Source: Iamia sp963728655 | GTDB lineage: Bacteria > Actinomycetota > Acidimicrobiia > Acidimicrobiales > Iamiaceae | Assembly (NCBI GenBank): GCA_963728655.1 | Contig: CAVSLD010000002.1 | Coordinates: 682,001-746,000, forward strand | DNA: 64,000 nucleotides | Reading direction: 5' to 3' | In this document: positions 7,813-16,739 of the stretch, piece by piece | How the letters are laid out: every line of letters begins with the position of its first letter | Numbering within the stretch: position 1 is the stretch's first letter | The notes under the pieces: generated by a model | Databases searched by the model: none | Told to the model about the DNA's origin: nothing | The model's input: the letters and a program-made list of their open reading frames with translations, nothing else | Translations under genes and position numbers: made by a program

Positions 7813-7850
7813 GGACCGGGCGCAGGCGGGGTCGCACCTCGGGCCGGTCC
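7813..7850. terminator. weak convergent terminator candidate
   Basis: GGACCGG (7813-7819) pairs with CCGGTCC (7844-7850) across a 24-nt loop, between the convergent GT39 and DUF6351 genes. The loop is long and there is no U tract. Confidence 0.25.
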
Positions 7851-10150
7851 TCAGCCACCGGCCTCGTCGCGGCCGGTCTCGGTCCGGCGGGCCTCCAGGG
7901 CGAGGAGCCGGTCGGGGTCGAAGGGCAGGCCGTCGGCGTAGGAGAGCCAGGTGCCGTAGAGGTCGACGGTCCCGGTGCCGCGCCGGGACCAGTCGCAGAC
8001 CCCGGCGGGGAAGACCTGGGCCAGGCGGTCGGTCTGGTCGGGGGTGAGCGGGTGGACGTAGGCCTCGGGGTCGGGAGGGACCAGGGCGCACTTGAGCACG
8101 TCGTCGGCTCGTCGGGCCCCGGCCGCGGTGCGGGGGTCGCCGTGCATCGGGAAGGCGGCCCCGCACGCGCCCCTCCGGGGCCATGACGCCCTCGCCCCGG
8201 ATCGGCGAGCCGTCGGCGCCGAGGCACTCGTCGGCCACGTCCGCGGGGCGGGCGCGCGGCCACCGCCGCGGCCCGGTTGCCGGTGGGCTCGCCCAGGGCG
8301 GTGACCCAGCGGTCGAGGGCCATCACCGCCTGGGTCAGCACGTCGGCGCCGACGGGCACATCGGCGGTGGGCGGCCGTGCCCGGGGTCGTCGGGCCGTCG
8401 GGTCCAGATCAGGTGGTTGGGGGCGGGCCGGCCGTCGGGCAGGCGCAGGCGGTCGCGCAGCGAGAAGGCCCGGAAGCGGTCGTGGATGTCGCCGGTGGGC
8501 GTCGGTGTAGATGTCGACGTCGATGAGCGGGATGACCCGGAGGTCCCCGCCGCCGGTCGGCGATGCGGCCGCCGGCGTAGGCGGTGGCGACGGACTCGGG
8601 CGTGGCCTCGGAGCGGGCCGGGCTGAAGCCTCCGTCGACGTCGAAGCCGCCGATGAGCGGCGTTGAGGTCGAGGAACTGGTCCGCGGTGATGACGCCGGC
8701 GTCGAAGGCGTTGCGGCCGTACTCGACACCCACGTTGTCGAGGGGTCGGGTGGCGAAGCCGCTGGTCGGGTCGGTGCCGAGCAGCGGCCACGGCTGCCGT
8801 CGGCCAGGGTGCACCGGATGCCCTGGCGCCGGTCGTCGGCGTCGTAGCGGAGCACGTCGGGCACCTCGGGGCAGCCCTCGGTGGGCCTGATGCCGTCGAC
8901 GAACGAGGCGTCCCACGCCGGACAGGTCGCGGTCGGTGGCGTGGCCGTCGATCACCGTGCGCTGGGTCGCGTCGAGGGCGGACCCCGCGGGGGTGCGCGT
9001 AGTAGCGCGCCAGAGCAGGGCGCAGTCGGTGACGCCGGGGCTGATGCTCGACGGCGTCGGGGAACGGGAGGCCGGCCGCGGCCGCGTCGAGCAGGCCCGG
9101 GTAGTCCTGCACGATCAGGTGCTGCTGGATCGCCCCGCCCGACGCACCCTGGCCGATGGTCGCCGCCACCGGACCCAGCGCCTCGACGACGTGCTCCTTC
9201 ACCATCATCACGGTCTCGGCCGCCAGCACGTCGTTGCAGTGGGTCTGGAAGGTGGTGCCCGACGACGAGGCCACCGCGTAGCCCCGGGCCAGCAGGGCCG
9301 GGTCCTCGGCCGATGCCAGGTCGGACGCCCTGGGCGTAGGTCGTCCCGCACCCGCCGCCGAAGCGCCAGACCAGGCGGTCGTTCCAGGCCAGGCGCGTCG
9401 AGGTCGACCGGACGCCTCGGGCGCCGCCGGTCGCCGGGGGCGGGACGGGCTCGGGCTCCAGGACGGTGAAGGTGTAGATCGCCGCGGTTGATGACGCCGC
9501 GCTCGCGCCGCACCACGAGCGGCACCCGCTCCCCGCCGACCACCGCGGTGGCCAGGTCGGCGGGCCGGGCGGCCGCGTCGGGCAGGGGCGGCGAGGGCGC
9601 CGGCGGTGGTGACGTAGAGGTGGTCGACGACGGTCGGGGCGCTGCAGTCGGCGTCGGTCGGTGGCCCGAGGCCGGCCGCCTCGGTGGAGCAGGCGACCAG
9701 AGCGGAGGTGGGGTCCCGAGAGCACCGGGCCGGTCCGGCGGGTGGTCGGTGACCTCCACGACGGCGGCCGCGTCGCCCACCCGTGCGGTCGATGGTCGTG
9801 GTGCCGCCGGGGGCAGGCCGGTCACCAGCCCCCGGCGCTGCTCGCCGTCGGCCGGGAAGGCGGCGGTGACGTCGTCGTCGCCGGCGGTGACCCGGAGCGT
9901 GCCCGCCAGCCCCGGGGGCACCTCGACCTCCACCAGGACGTCGCCGCCGGTCACCAGGTCGGGCCGGGTGGACAGCGTGCGGACGGCCAGGGTGGGCGGG
10001 CGCTCGATGGGTCCTCCGCCGCCGCCTGCGCCGGCCCCGCAGGCCGGGCGTGGTCGTCGATCCCGACGCGTCGGCGGTGTCGGCGCCGCTGCACGCGGCC
10101 AGCAGGCCGACGGCCACGACCACGGTCGCGAGGCGACGGGCCGGGGTCAC
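7851..10150 (-). pseudogene. DUF6351 secreted lipoprotein-like protein, multiply frameshifted
   Basis: Pieces of a DUF6351 protein (tannase-related alpha/beta-hydrolase fold) run in order across changing frames. A lipoprotein signal peptide ATVVVAVGLLAACSGADT is followed by VTGGDVLVEVEVPPG, then TLADG, LLGTDPTSGFATRPLDNVG, LIGGFDVDGGFSPARSEAT, LIDVDIYTD, TGDIHDRFRAFSLRDRLRL, and the C-terminus GVCDWSRRGTG...GTWLSYADGLPF. At least eight one-base shifts are needed. Several are single extra bases, such as an added C between GAC GCC and ACC GGC in the codons for TDATGD. Codon bias is intact on both sides, favouring sequence errors. GTG 10150 overlaps the stop of a leaderless mini-ORF. It is probably an exported esterase-like enzyme; substrate unknown. 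Confidence 0.75.
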
Positions 10151-10170
10151 GGCGTCCTCGTCCGGGCCAT
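10147..10170 (-). CDS. leaderless 7-codon upstream ORF (MARTRTP)
   Basis: ATG (complement of 10168-10170) lies 5 nt after a TACGCT -10 box (complement of 10176-10181). It encodes MARTRTP and its TGA overlaps the GTG of the DUF6351 gene (GTGA), the same layout as at 5875 and 28166. Confidence 0.4.
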   Translation of the reverse strand: MARTRTP

Positions 10171-10175
10171 GCGAG

Positions 10176-10181
10176 AGCGTA
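10176..10181 (-). promoter_or_regulatory. -10 box TACGCT of the DUF6351 gene
   Basis: TACGCT on the minus strand, 5 nt before the mini-ORF ATG. No convincing -35 box is visible. Confidence 0.45.
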
Positions 10182-10214
10182 CGGGCGACGGCGCCCGCCC
10201 GGTGCGCCGCGCCC

Positions 10215-11075
10215 TCAGGGGTCGAGCGACCGGGCCTCCACCGCGGCGAGGGCCTCGGCCGCGGCGAGGGTCGTGGGCCCGGGCGCGCGCGCCCAGGGCG
10301 GCGTCGTCGACCGCGGCGATGGGCTGCACGTCGCGGGTCGACGAGGTGAGGAAGGCCTCCTCGGCCCCACGCAGGTCGTCGAGGGAGAGGTCGTCGCTCT
10401 CGGCCGCGCCGGTGGCCTCCAGCACCAGCTCGCGGGTGATGCCGGCGAGGCACCCGGTGGCCAGCGCCGGGGGTGAGCAGGGCGCCGTCGCGGACCACGA
10501 ACACGTTGGACCCGGTGCCCTCGCTCAGGCGCCCGTGGACGTCGGCGAAGATCGCCTCCGAGGCACCCGGCCGCCTGGGCCCGGGCCAGGGCCAGGACGT
10601 TCTCGGCGTAGGAGGTCGACTTCACCCCGGCGAGGGCCCCCGTGGGGTTGCGGGTGAACGGCACGGTGGCGACCCGGGTGGTGGCCTCCCAGCTCGACGG
10701 GGGTGACGTCACCACCAGCACCGTGGCTGCGGCCCCGCCGCGGTCGCTGCCGGCCGGGCCCGGGCCGCCGGTGACGGTCAGGCGCACCCGTCCGACCGGC
10801 GCCCCCTGGCCGGTGGCGCCCTCGATCACGGCTGCGCAGGCCCGGCGCAGCTCGTCGTCGGACATCGGGAGGGCCAGGGCGAGGGCGTCGGCCGAGCGGT
10901 GGAGGCGGCGCAGGTGGCGCGTCAGGGCGAACGGCGTCCCGTCGACCACCTTCATCGTCTCGAAGATGCCGTCGCCCACCGTGAGCCCGTGGTCGGTGAC
11001 GGCGATGGTGGCCTCGTCGGTGGGCAGGACCCGTCCGTCGATCCAGCACCAGCTGGTGGGGGTGGGCGCGGTCAC
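10215..11075 (-). pseudogene. pabC: aminodeoxychorismate lyase-like class IV aminotransferase, frameshifted
   Basis: A class IV PLP enzyme. WIDGRVLPTDEATIAVTDHG, GDGIFETMKV and the lysine region GVKSTSYAENVLALA are in the first frame. The rest (EAIFADVHGRLSEGTGSNVF, VVRDGALLTPALATGCLAGI, EEAFLTSSTRDVQPIAAVDD, LAAAEALAAVEARSLDP) needs three or four one-base shifts near 10570, 10480 and 10290. Extra single bases in GC runs explain them (for example ACC CCC G GCG CTG). It would release p-aminobenzoate and pyruvate from aminodeoxychorismate for folate. GTG 11075 overlaps the stop of pabB by GTGA, so the two are translationally coupled. A branched-chain or D-amino acid aminotransferase is the alternative, but context favours PabC. 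Confidence 0.8.
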
Positions 11076-12103
11076 GGCTCCAGACTCCCACGGCTGGCGA
11101 GCGCGATCAGGTGGGCCGCCTTCAGCTCGGTCTCGGCCCACTCGCCGTCGGCGTCGGAGCCCCAGGTGATGCCGCCCCCCGTGCCGAAGTGGAGCCGATC
11201 GCCCTCCAGCCAGAAGGTGCGGATGGCCACGTTGAGGGCACCCCTCCGGGCGTCGGCGTCCACCCAGCCCACGGCGCCGCAGTAGACGCCCCGGTCCACC
11301 GGCTCGAGGGCGTCGATCACCTCCAGGGCGGCCAGCTTGGGCGCGCCGGTCACCGACCCCGGGGGGAAGGTGGCGGCGACCACCTCCGACCACCCCACGC
11401 CCGGGCGCAGCCGGCCCTCGACCGTCGACACGAGGTGCACCAGGCCGGGGTGCTCCTCGACCGCGCAGAGGGCCGGGACGACGACCGAGCCCCACTCGCA
11501 CACCCGGCCCAGGTCGTTGCGCACCAGGTCCACGATCATGACGTTCTCGGCCCGGTCCTTGGCGAGGAAGGCCTCCGCGGTGGCGGCGGTGCCCTTGATG
11601 GGCGACGAGCGCACCCGGTCACCGTCGCGGGCGAGGAACAGCTCGGGCGACGCCGACGCCACGTGCACCCCGTGGTCGGGGAGGCGGACGACCGCGCTGT
11701 AGGGGGCCGGGTTGCCGGCCGCCAGCGCCGCCCCGAGGGCGGCCACGTCGGCGTGGGGTGGGGCGGGGGCCGACAGCCGTCGGGTGAGGTTGACCTGGTA
11801 CACGTCGCCGGCGCGGATCGCGTCCCTGATGGTGGCCACCCCGGCCCGGAACCGGTCGCCGTCGAGCGAGGTCGACCACGCCGCCGGCCCGCCCTCGATC
11901 CCCGGCCAGGGCGGGCCGGGCCAGGGTCGCGCCGGCCGGGATCGCCCGAAGCGCGCGCAGACCGGGGCGCCGGTGGCGGGCAGGACGACGGCCCAGGTCC
12001 CGGTGCGGTCCAGGGCCGAGAGGTCGTCGGTGACGTCCTCGAGGTCGGTGAGCAGCCGTCCGCCGACGACCGCCAGCGCGGCCGGGGAGGGGGGCGCGGC
12101 CAT
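11072..12103 (-). CDS. pabB: aminodeoxychorismate synthase component I-like chorismate-binding protein
   Basis: A 343-residue chorismate-utilising enzyme. The catalytic half is complete: AIRAGDVYQVNLTRRL, SASPELFLARDG, SSPIKGTAATAEAF, DLVRNDLGRVCEWGSV, VEGRLRPGV, and the terminal PPGSVTGAPKLAALEVID with GGGITWGSDADGEWAETELKA. It is about 100 residues shorter than usual PabB/TrpE because the N-terminal subdomain is reduced. With glutamine amidotransferase PabA (not in this window) it would make 4-amino-4-deoxychorismate. ATG 12103 lies 6 nt after a TACCCT -10 box, predicting a leaderless mRNA. pabC is coupled downstream. Confidence 0.88.
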   Translation of the reverse strand: MAAPPSPAALAVVGGRLLTDLEDVTDDLSALDRTGTWAVVLPATGAPVCARFGRSRPARPWPGPPWPGIEGGPAAWSTSLDGDRFRAGVATIRDAIRAGDVYQVNLTRRLSAPAPPHADVAALGAALAAGNPAPYSAVVRLPDHGVHVASASPELFLARDGDRVRSSPIKGTAATAEAFLAKDRAENVMIVDLVRNDLGRVCEWGSVVVPALCAVEEHPGLVHLVSTVEGRLRPGVGWSEVVAATFPPGSVTGAPKLAALEVIDALEPVDRGVYCGAVGWVDADARRGALNVAIRTFWLEGDRLHFGTGGGITWGSDADGEWAETELKAAHLIALASRGSLEP

Positions 12104-12109
12104 CGGCGG

Positions 12110-12115
12110 AGGGTA
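12110..12115 (-). promoter_or_regulatory. -10 box TACCCT, leaderless start of pabB
   Basis: TACCCT on the minus strand ends 6 nt before the ATG of pabB. Confidence 0.5.
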
Positions 12116-12196
12116 GGGCCCCGGGGCGGGGCGGACCCCTGGGTGCCGGTGCCACCGGAGCCGCCCCGCGGCTGCGGGCGGGGCCGGGCGTGGCCC

Positions 12197-12202
12197 TAGG
12201 GT
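12197..12202 (+). promoter_or_regulatory. -10 box TAGGGT, leaderless start of acyl-CoA dehydrogenase
   Basis: TAGGGT ends 6 nt before GTG 12209. No ribosome binding site is present. Confidence 0.55.
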
Positions 12203-12208
12203 CGGGGC

Positions 12209-13378
12209 GTGCACATCGAGTTCACCGACGAGCAGGAGCAGTTCCGCAAGGTCGTGCGCGACTTCGCCGACACCGCCATCGCCCCGCATGCCGAGGAGTG
12301 GGACCGGGACCACACCTTCCCCGTCGACGTGGTGCGGGAGATGGGGGACCTCGGCCTGTTCGGCCTGCCCTTCCCCGAGGAGTACGAGGGGGGCGGGGCC
12401 GACCTGACCACCCTCTGCATCGCCATCGAGGAGCTGGCCCGCGTCGACCAGTCGATGGCCATCACCCTCGAGGCCGGGGTCGGCCTGGGCGCCAACCCGA
12501 TCTACCGCTTCGGCACCGAGGAGCAGCGCCAGCGGTGGCTCCCGGACCTGTGCGCGGGGCGGGCGCTCGGGGGCTTCGGCCTCACCGAGCCCGAGGCCGG
12601 CAGCGACGCCGGCGGCACCCGCACCCGGGCCGTGCTCGACGAGGCCTCCGGCGAGCTGGTGGTCAACGGCGAGAAGGCCTTCATCACCAACTCCGGCACC
12701 CCGCTCACCTCGCTGGTCACCGTCACCGCCCGCACCGACCCGCCGGGGGGCGGCGGCCCGCCCGAGATCAGCGCGGTGATCGTCCCCGCCGGCACCCCCG
12801 GGTTCACCGTGGCCCCGCCCTACCGGAAGATGGGCTGGCACGCCTCGGACACCCGCGGGCTGTCCTTCGCCGACGTGCGGGTCCCGGCCGACAACGTGCT
12901 GGGCGAGCGGGGCCGCGGCTTCGCCCAGTTCCTGGCGATCCTCGACGAGGGCCGGATCGCCATCGCCGCCCTGGCCGTCGGCGTCATCCAGGCCTGCCTG
13001 GACGAGTCGGTGGCCTACGCCAAGGAGCGCCAGGCCTTCGGCCGCCCGATCGGGTCGTACCAGGCCACCGCCTTCCGCTGCGCCGACCTGGCCGTCATGG
13101 CCGAGACGGCCCGGCTGCTGACCTACCAGGCCGCCTGGCGGCGCGACACGGGCCAGCCGTACACCCACGCCGCAGCCATGGCCAAGCTGCACGCGACCGA
13201 GGCCGCCGTCACCGCCACCCGTCACGCGACCCAGGTCTTCGGCGGGTACGGGTTCATGGACGAGACCCCGGTCAGCCGGCACTACCGCGACGCCAAGATC
13301 CTCGAGATCGGCGAGGGCACCAGCGAGGTCCAGCGCCTCGTGATCAGCCGCGGCCTCGGTCTCCCGCTCGAGCGCTGA
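12209..13378 (+). CDS. acyl-CoA dehydrogenase
   Basis: A 389-residue short/medium-chain acyl-CoA dehydrogenase. The N-terminal helical domain (FTDEQEQFRKVVRDFADT) is followed by the FAD/substrate beta-domain (GGFGLTEPEAGSDAGGT, GEKAFITNSGTPLTSLVTV) and the C-terminal helices with RQAFGRPIGSYQATAF, ATQVFGGYGFMDETPVSRHY and DAKILEIGEGTSEVQRLV. The Glu of the IGEGTSEVQ region is the expected catalytic base. It oxidises acyl-CoA to enoyl-CoA and passes electrons to ETF. It is a single-gene transcript with a leaderless promoter and a strong hairpin terminator. Confidence 0.92.
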   Translation: MHIEFTDEQEQFRKVVRDFADTAIAPHAEEWDRDHTFPVDVVREMGDLGLFGLPFPEEYEGGGADLTTLCIAIEELARVDQSMAITLEAGVGLGANPIYRFGTEEQRQRWLPDLCAGRALGGFGLTEPEAGSDAGGTRTRAVLDEASGELVVNGEKAFITNSGTPLTSLVTVTARTDPPGGGGPPEISAVIVPAGTPGFTVAPPYRKMGWHASDTRGLSFADVRVPADNVLGERGRGFAQFLAILDEGRIAIAALAVGVIQACLDESVAYAKERQAFGRPIGSYQATAFRCADLAVMAETARLLTYQAAWRRDTGQPYTHAAAMAKLHATEAAVTATRHATQVFGGYGFMDETPVSRHYRDAKILEIGEGTSEVQRLVISRGLGLPLER

Positions 13379-13394
13379 GGCCGCACCGGCCGCC

Positions 13395-13429
13395 GGAGGC
13401 CCCGCCCCGACGTGGTCGGGGACGCCTCC
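13395..13429 (+). terminator. intrinsic terminator after acyl-CoA dehydrogenase
   Basis: The outer stem GGAGGC/GCCTCC (13395-13400 and 13424-13429) surrounds the inner stem CCCCGAC-GTG-GTCGGGG (13405-13421). It begins 16 nt after the stop codon. No U tract, as is common at this GC content. Confidence 0.6.
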
Positions 13430-13447
13430 GATCACCCCGGGGGTGCC

Positions 13448-13476
13448 GCTGACCAGCGGGTCTGCTCCGGTAGGTT
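13448..13476 (+). promoter_or_regulatory. promoter of first LCP gene: CTGACC-17-TAGGTT
   Basis: CTGACC (13448-13453) and TAGGTT (13471-13476) are separated by 17 nt. The -10 ends 8 nt before GTG 13485, so the mRNA should be leaderless or nearly so. Confidence 0.5.
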
Positions 13477-13484
13477 CGGTCCTC

Positions 13485-15035
13485 GTGCCGCTGCACAGGG
13501 GCCGGAGAGCGGCCCGCCCCCGGAGGACGTGGCCCCAGCGGGCCGTGATCAGCCTCAACGCCGTCGCCCTGCTGGCCGCCGCGGTCACGGCCACGTCGCT
13601 GGCCTACTCCAACGACCGGGTCGCCGACGTCACCCGCACGGTGATCCCCCGGGGTGTCCTGCGCGGCTCGGGGGGAGGTGACGACGAGCGCAGCCCCACC
13701 GAGGTCCAGAACTTCCTGATCGTCGGCGTCGACGACGCCTCCGGGCTGGCCGAGGGCGACAAGGTGAAGCTCCGGGAGACCGAGGGCAAGCTCACCGACA
13801 CGATCATGGTGCTGCGCCTCGACCCCGTCGCCGAGACCGCCGACCTCCTGTCGTTCCCCCGCGACCTCTACGTCCCGCTCGCCGGCTCGACCGCCGAGGG
13901 CCGCATCAACTCGGCGTTCAACGTGGGCGGCCCGGTGCGGCTCATCCAGACCATCGGCGAGGACTTCGGCATCCCCATCGACCACTACGTGGAGCTCGAC
14001 TTCGCCGGGTTCCGGGAGCTGGTCGACGTGGTGGGCGGGGTCCCGGTGTGGTTCCCGCACCCCACCCGGTCGCGGAGCACCGTCGAGCTCGACATCACCT
14101 CGGCCGGGTGCTGGGTGCTGGGACCCCGCCAGGCCCTGGGGTTCGCCCGGGCCCGGAAGGACTACCAGGTGCAGGACGCGGAGGGCACCTGGCACACCGA
14201 CCTGGGCGGTGACTTCTCCCGGGTCGAGCGCCAGCAGCTCTTCGTCCAGCTGGCCCTGCGCCAGGCCATCAGCCGGGGGGCCCGCAACCCCAACACCCTG
14301 CGCCGGCTGGTGGAGCTGGGCGCTCGGTCCCTCAACGTCGACGCCGCCCTGGAGCCCCAGCTGGTCGTCGACCTGGGCCGGGCCTTCGACGGCTTCGACC
14401 CGGCCGACCTGGTCACCCACACCCTCCCCGTGGACGAGGCCCCGCCCGGCGGGCCGGCCTACCTGTACCTGCGCGAGGCGGAGGCGGAGCCCACGCTGGC
14501 CCTGTTCCGCGACGGCGGCGACGGGGTCACCACGCTGCGCCCGGCCGACGTGGTGGTGCGGGTCCGCAACGGCACCGCCACCCCGGGCCAGGCCGGCGAC
14601 GTCACCCAGGCCCTGGCCGGCGCCGGCTTCGCCACCCTGGTCCCCGACACCGACGTGCCCCCCGGCTTCCCGACCATCGTCACCTACCCCACCGGCAGCG
14701 AGGCGGCCGCCCACACCGTGGCCCGGGCCGTGCTCGGGCCCGTGACCTACCAGCTCGACCCGTCCCTCGAGGAGGGCGTGGTCGTCCTGGTGACCGGGTC
14801 GGACTGGGCGGGCGTCAGCCCCGCGCTCCGCCCCGTCGACGAGGTGCCCGCCCCCGCCGCGGCCGAGGTGCCGACCTCCACCGAGGACGCGGCCGGGCCC
14901 CCCTCCACCACGGTCCCCGTCGGCGCCGGCGAGGGCACCGCCGCCGCACCGGGCGATCCCGACGACCCCGACGACCCGGCCTTCTTCCGGGCCTCGGAGC
15001 CGCCTCCCGGGGCCGACTGCGCCCTCACCCCGTGA
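13485..15035 (+). CDS. LCP family glycopolymer transferase, copy 1
   Basis: A 516-residue LytR-CpsA-Psr protein. A basic cytoplasmic N-terminus and one membrane helix (residues 23-42) precede the LCP domain (about 70-300). Its motifs include FLIVGVDDASG, TDTIMVLRLDP, LLSFPRDLYVPL, INSAFNVGGP and GFARARKDYQVQD. A LytR_C domain follows (VVVRVRNGTATPGQAGDV). LCP enzymes attach undecaprenyl-linked glycopolymers to peptidoglycan outside the membrane. The tail ends with DDPDDPAFFRASEPPPGADC, shared with the next gene, whose sequence is homologous throughout, so the pair is a tandem duplication. GTG 13485 matches the start of the paralogue and the promoter. Confidence 0.9.
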   Translation: MPLHRGRRAARPRRTWPQRAVISLNAVALLAAAVTATSLAYSNDRVADVTRTVIPRGVLRGSGGGDDERSPTEVQNFLIVGVDDASGLAEGDKVKLRETEGKLTDTIMVLRLDPVAETADLLSFPRDLYVPLAGSTAEGRINSAFNVGGPVRLIQTIGEDFGIPIDHYVELDFAGFRELVDVVGGVPVWFPHPTRSRSTVELDITSAGCWVLGPRQALGFARARKDYQVQDAEGTWHTDLGGDFSRVERQQLFVQLALRQAISRGARNPNTLRRLVELGARSLNVDAALEPQLVVDLGRAFDGFDPADLVTHTLPVDEAPPGGPAYLYLREAEAEPTLALFRDGGDGVTTLRPADVVVRVRNGTATPGQAGDVTQALAGAGFATLVPDTDVPPGFPTIVTYPTGSEAAAHTVARAVLGPVTYQLDPSLEEGVVVLVTGSDWAGVSPALRPVDEVPAPAAAEVPTSTEDAAGPPSTTVPVGAGEGTAAAPGDPDDPDDPAFFRASEPPPGADCALTP

Positions 15036-15091
15036 ACGCCGGGAGCCGCGGTCGGACGTCACCTGACCGGACCCGGCCGGGGCCGCTCCCG

Positions 15092-15097
15092 TAGGCT
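15092..15097 (+). promoter_or_regulatory. -10 box TAGGCT of second LCP gene
   Basis: TAGGCT ends 8 nt before GTG 15106, giving a near-leaderless mRNA independent of copy 1. Confidence 0.5.
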
Positions 15098-15105
15098 CGT
15101 CCCCC

Positions 15106-16641
15106 GTGCCTCACCCGAGCGGACCCCCCGCCCGTCGCACGTGGCCCCAGCGGCTGCTGATCGGCTTCAACGCCGTCGCCCTGGTGGCGGCGGCGATCAC
15201 CGCCGGCACCCTCGCCTACTCCAACGACCGCCTGTCGGACGTGGAGCGGGTCGACCTCTCCGAGGTCACCGCGTCGGAGGAGCTGGCCGACGGCGACCCC
15301 CAGAACTACCTGATCGTCGGCGTCGACGACGCCTCCGGCCTGGGCGACGGCGACTCGGTCAAGAACAGGGCCGCCGGCGACCTGGCCGGCCAGCACACCG
15401 ACACGATCATGGTGCTCCGGATCGACCCGGCCAAGGCCACCGCCCAGCTGCTCTCGTTCCCCCGTGACCTGTGGGTGCCCATCGCCGACACCGACAGCAA
15501 CCAGCGGATCAACACCGCGCTGGCGACGGGCGGGGCCGAGCGCCTCATCCGCACGATCGACCAGGACTTCGGGATCCCGATCCACCACTACATCCAGATC
15601 GACTTCGCCGACTTCCGGACCCTCGTCGACGTGATCGACGGCATCCCGGTGCACTTCCCCCGACCGGCCCGCGCCGAGAGCTCGGGCCTGGTGATCGAGG
15701 AGCCCGGCTGCTGGACCCTGGGCCCCCAGCAGGCCCTCGGGTTCAGCCGGGCGCGCAAGGACTACCAGGTGCAAGACGACGACGGTGACTGGCACACCGA
15801 CCCGGGCGTCGACTTCTCCCGGGTGAGGCGCCAGCAGCTGTTCATCGAGCTGGCCCTGCGCCGGGCCATCGCCAAGGGCGCCCGCAACCCCAACACCCTG
15901 CGGCGCCTGGTCGACCTCGGCGTCGGCACCGTCCGCATCGACGACTCCCTCGACGGCGGCGACCTGGTCGACCTGGGCACCCGGTTCCGCAGCTTCGACC
16001 CCTCGGACCTGGAGACCTTCACCCTGCCGGTGACCGACGACGTGGTCGGCGGCGCCCAGGTGCTGTTCATCCAGGAGGACGCGGCGGCGCCGATCCTCTC
16101 GGTGTTCCAGGGCGTGGGGCCGGCCGACCCCGGTCGCGTCCACCCGGGCGACGTCACCGTCCAGGTCCGCAACGGCACGGCCACCGAGGGCCAGGCCGGC
16201 GACGTCACCTCGGCCCTGGCCGACATCGGCTTCGAGACCCTCGTCCCCTCCGACGCCGAGATCGGCCTGCCCACCACGGTGCTCTACGCCACCGGTGCCG
16301 AGACGGAGGCCCAGCTGGTGGCCCGCCACCTCGTCGGCCCCGTCCAGTACGAGGAGTCGGCGGCCCTCGACGGCGCCGACGTGGTCGTGGTCACCGGCAC
16401 CGACTGGGCCGGGGTCGCGGCCGAGGCCCGGCCCCTCGACGAGGTGGCTGCGCCGTCCACCACGACCACGGCCCCGCCCAGCACCACCGAGGCGGTGCCC
16501 GAGACCCCGACCGACCCGTCGATCATGGACGGAGGGATCACCTCGGACCCCGAGGTCGGCGATCCGGACGACCCCGACGACCCCCTGTTCTTCGAGGCCC
16601 GGGCCCCCGCCCCCGGCGAGTCCTGCGAGCGCACGGGCTGA
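15106..16641 (+). CDS. LCP family glycopolymer transferase, copy 2
   Basis: A 511-residue paralogue of the preceding gene with the same layout: RRTWPQRLLIGFNAVAL leading into one membrane helix, the LCP domain (YLIVGVDDASGLGDG, TDTIMVLRIDP, LLSFPRDLWVP, INTALATGG, GFSRARKDYQVQD), the LytR_C domain (VTVQVRNGTATEGQAGDV), a Thr/Pro linker, and the acidic tail DDPDDPLFFEARAPAPGESC. It is expected to transfer glycopolymer from lipid carrier to peptidoglycan on the outer face of the membrane. UDP-glucose dehydrogenase follows 98 nt later with its own -10-like box, consistent with a shared role in envelope polysaccharide. Confidence 0.9.
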   Translation: MPHPSGPPARRTWPQRLLIGFNAVALVAAAITAGTLAYSNDRLSDVERVDLSEVTASEELADGDPQNYLIVGVDDASGLGDGDSVKNRAAGDLAGQHTDTIMVLRIDPAKATAQLLSFPRDLWVPIADTDSNQRINTALATGGAERLIRTIDQDFGIPIHHYIQIDFADFRTLVDVIDGIPVHFPRPARAESSGLVIEEPGCWTLGPQQALGFSRARKDYQVQDDDGDWHTDPGVDFSRVRRQQLFIELALRRAIAKGARNPNTLRRLVDLGVGTVRIDDSLDGGDLVDLGTRFRSFDPSDLETFTLPVTDDVVGGAQVLFIQEDAAAPILSVFQGVGPADPGRVHPGDVTVQVRNGTATEGQAGDVTSALADIGFETLVPSDAEIGLPTTVLYATGAETEAQLVARHLVGPVQYEESAALDGADVVVVTGTDWAGVAAEARPLDEVAAPSTTTTAPPSTTEAVPETPTDPSIMDGGITSDPEVGDPDDPDDPLFFEARAPAPGESCERTG

Positions 16642-16739
16642 CCGGCGCAGGTCCCCGGCCATGGGGGCCGCGCCGGGCCCTCGGCACTACGGTGGGAGCC
16701 CAGCCGCGAGGGCGGCCGCCCGCCTGAGACCGGAGGACC

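Noticed and set aside
7851..10150. Programmed frameshifting in the DUF6351 gene
   Set aside because: Too many shifts in both directions, no slippery heptamers, and neighbouring housekeeping genes show the same kind of breaks.
12190..13452. Arg/Pro-rich frame overlapping the acyl-CoA dehydrogenase
   Set aside because: Shadow frame of a clear enzyme with conserved motifs.
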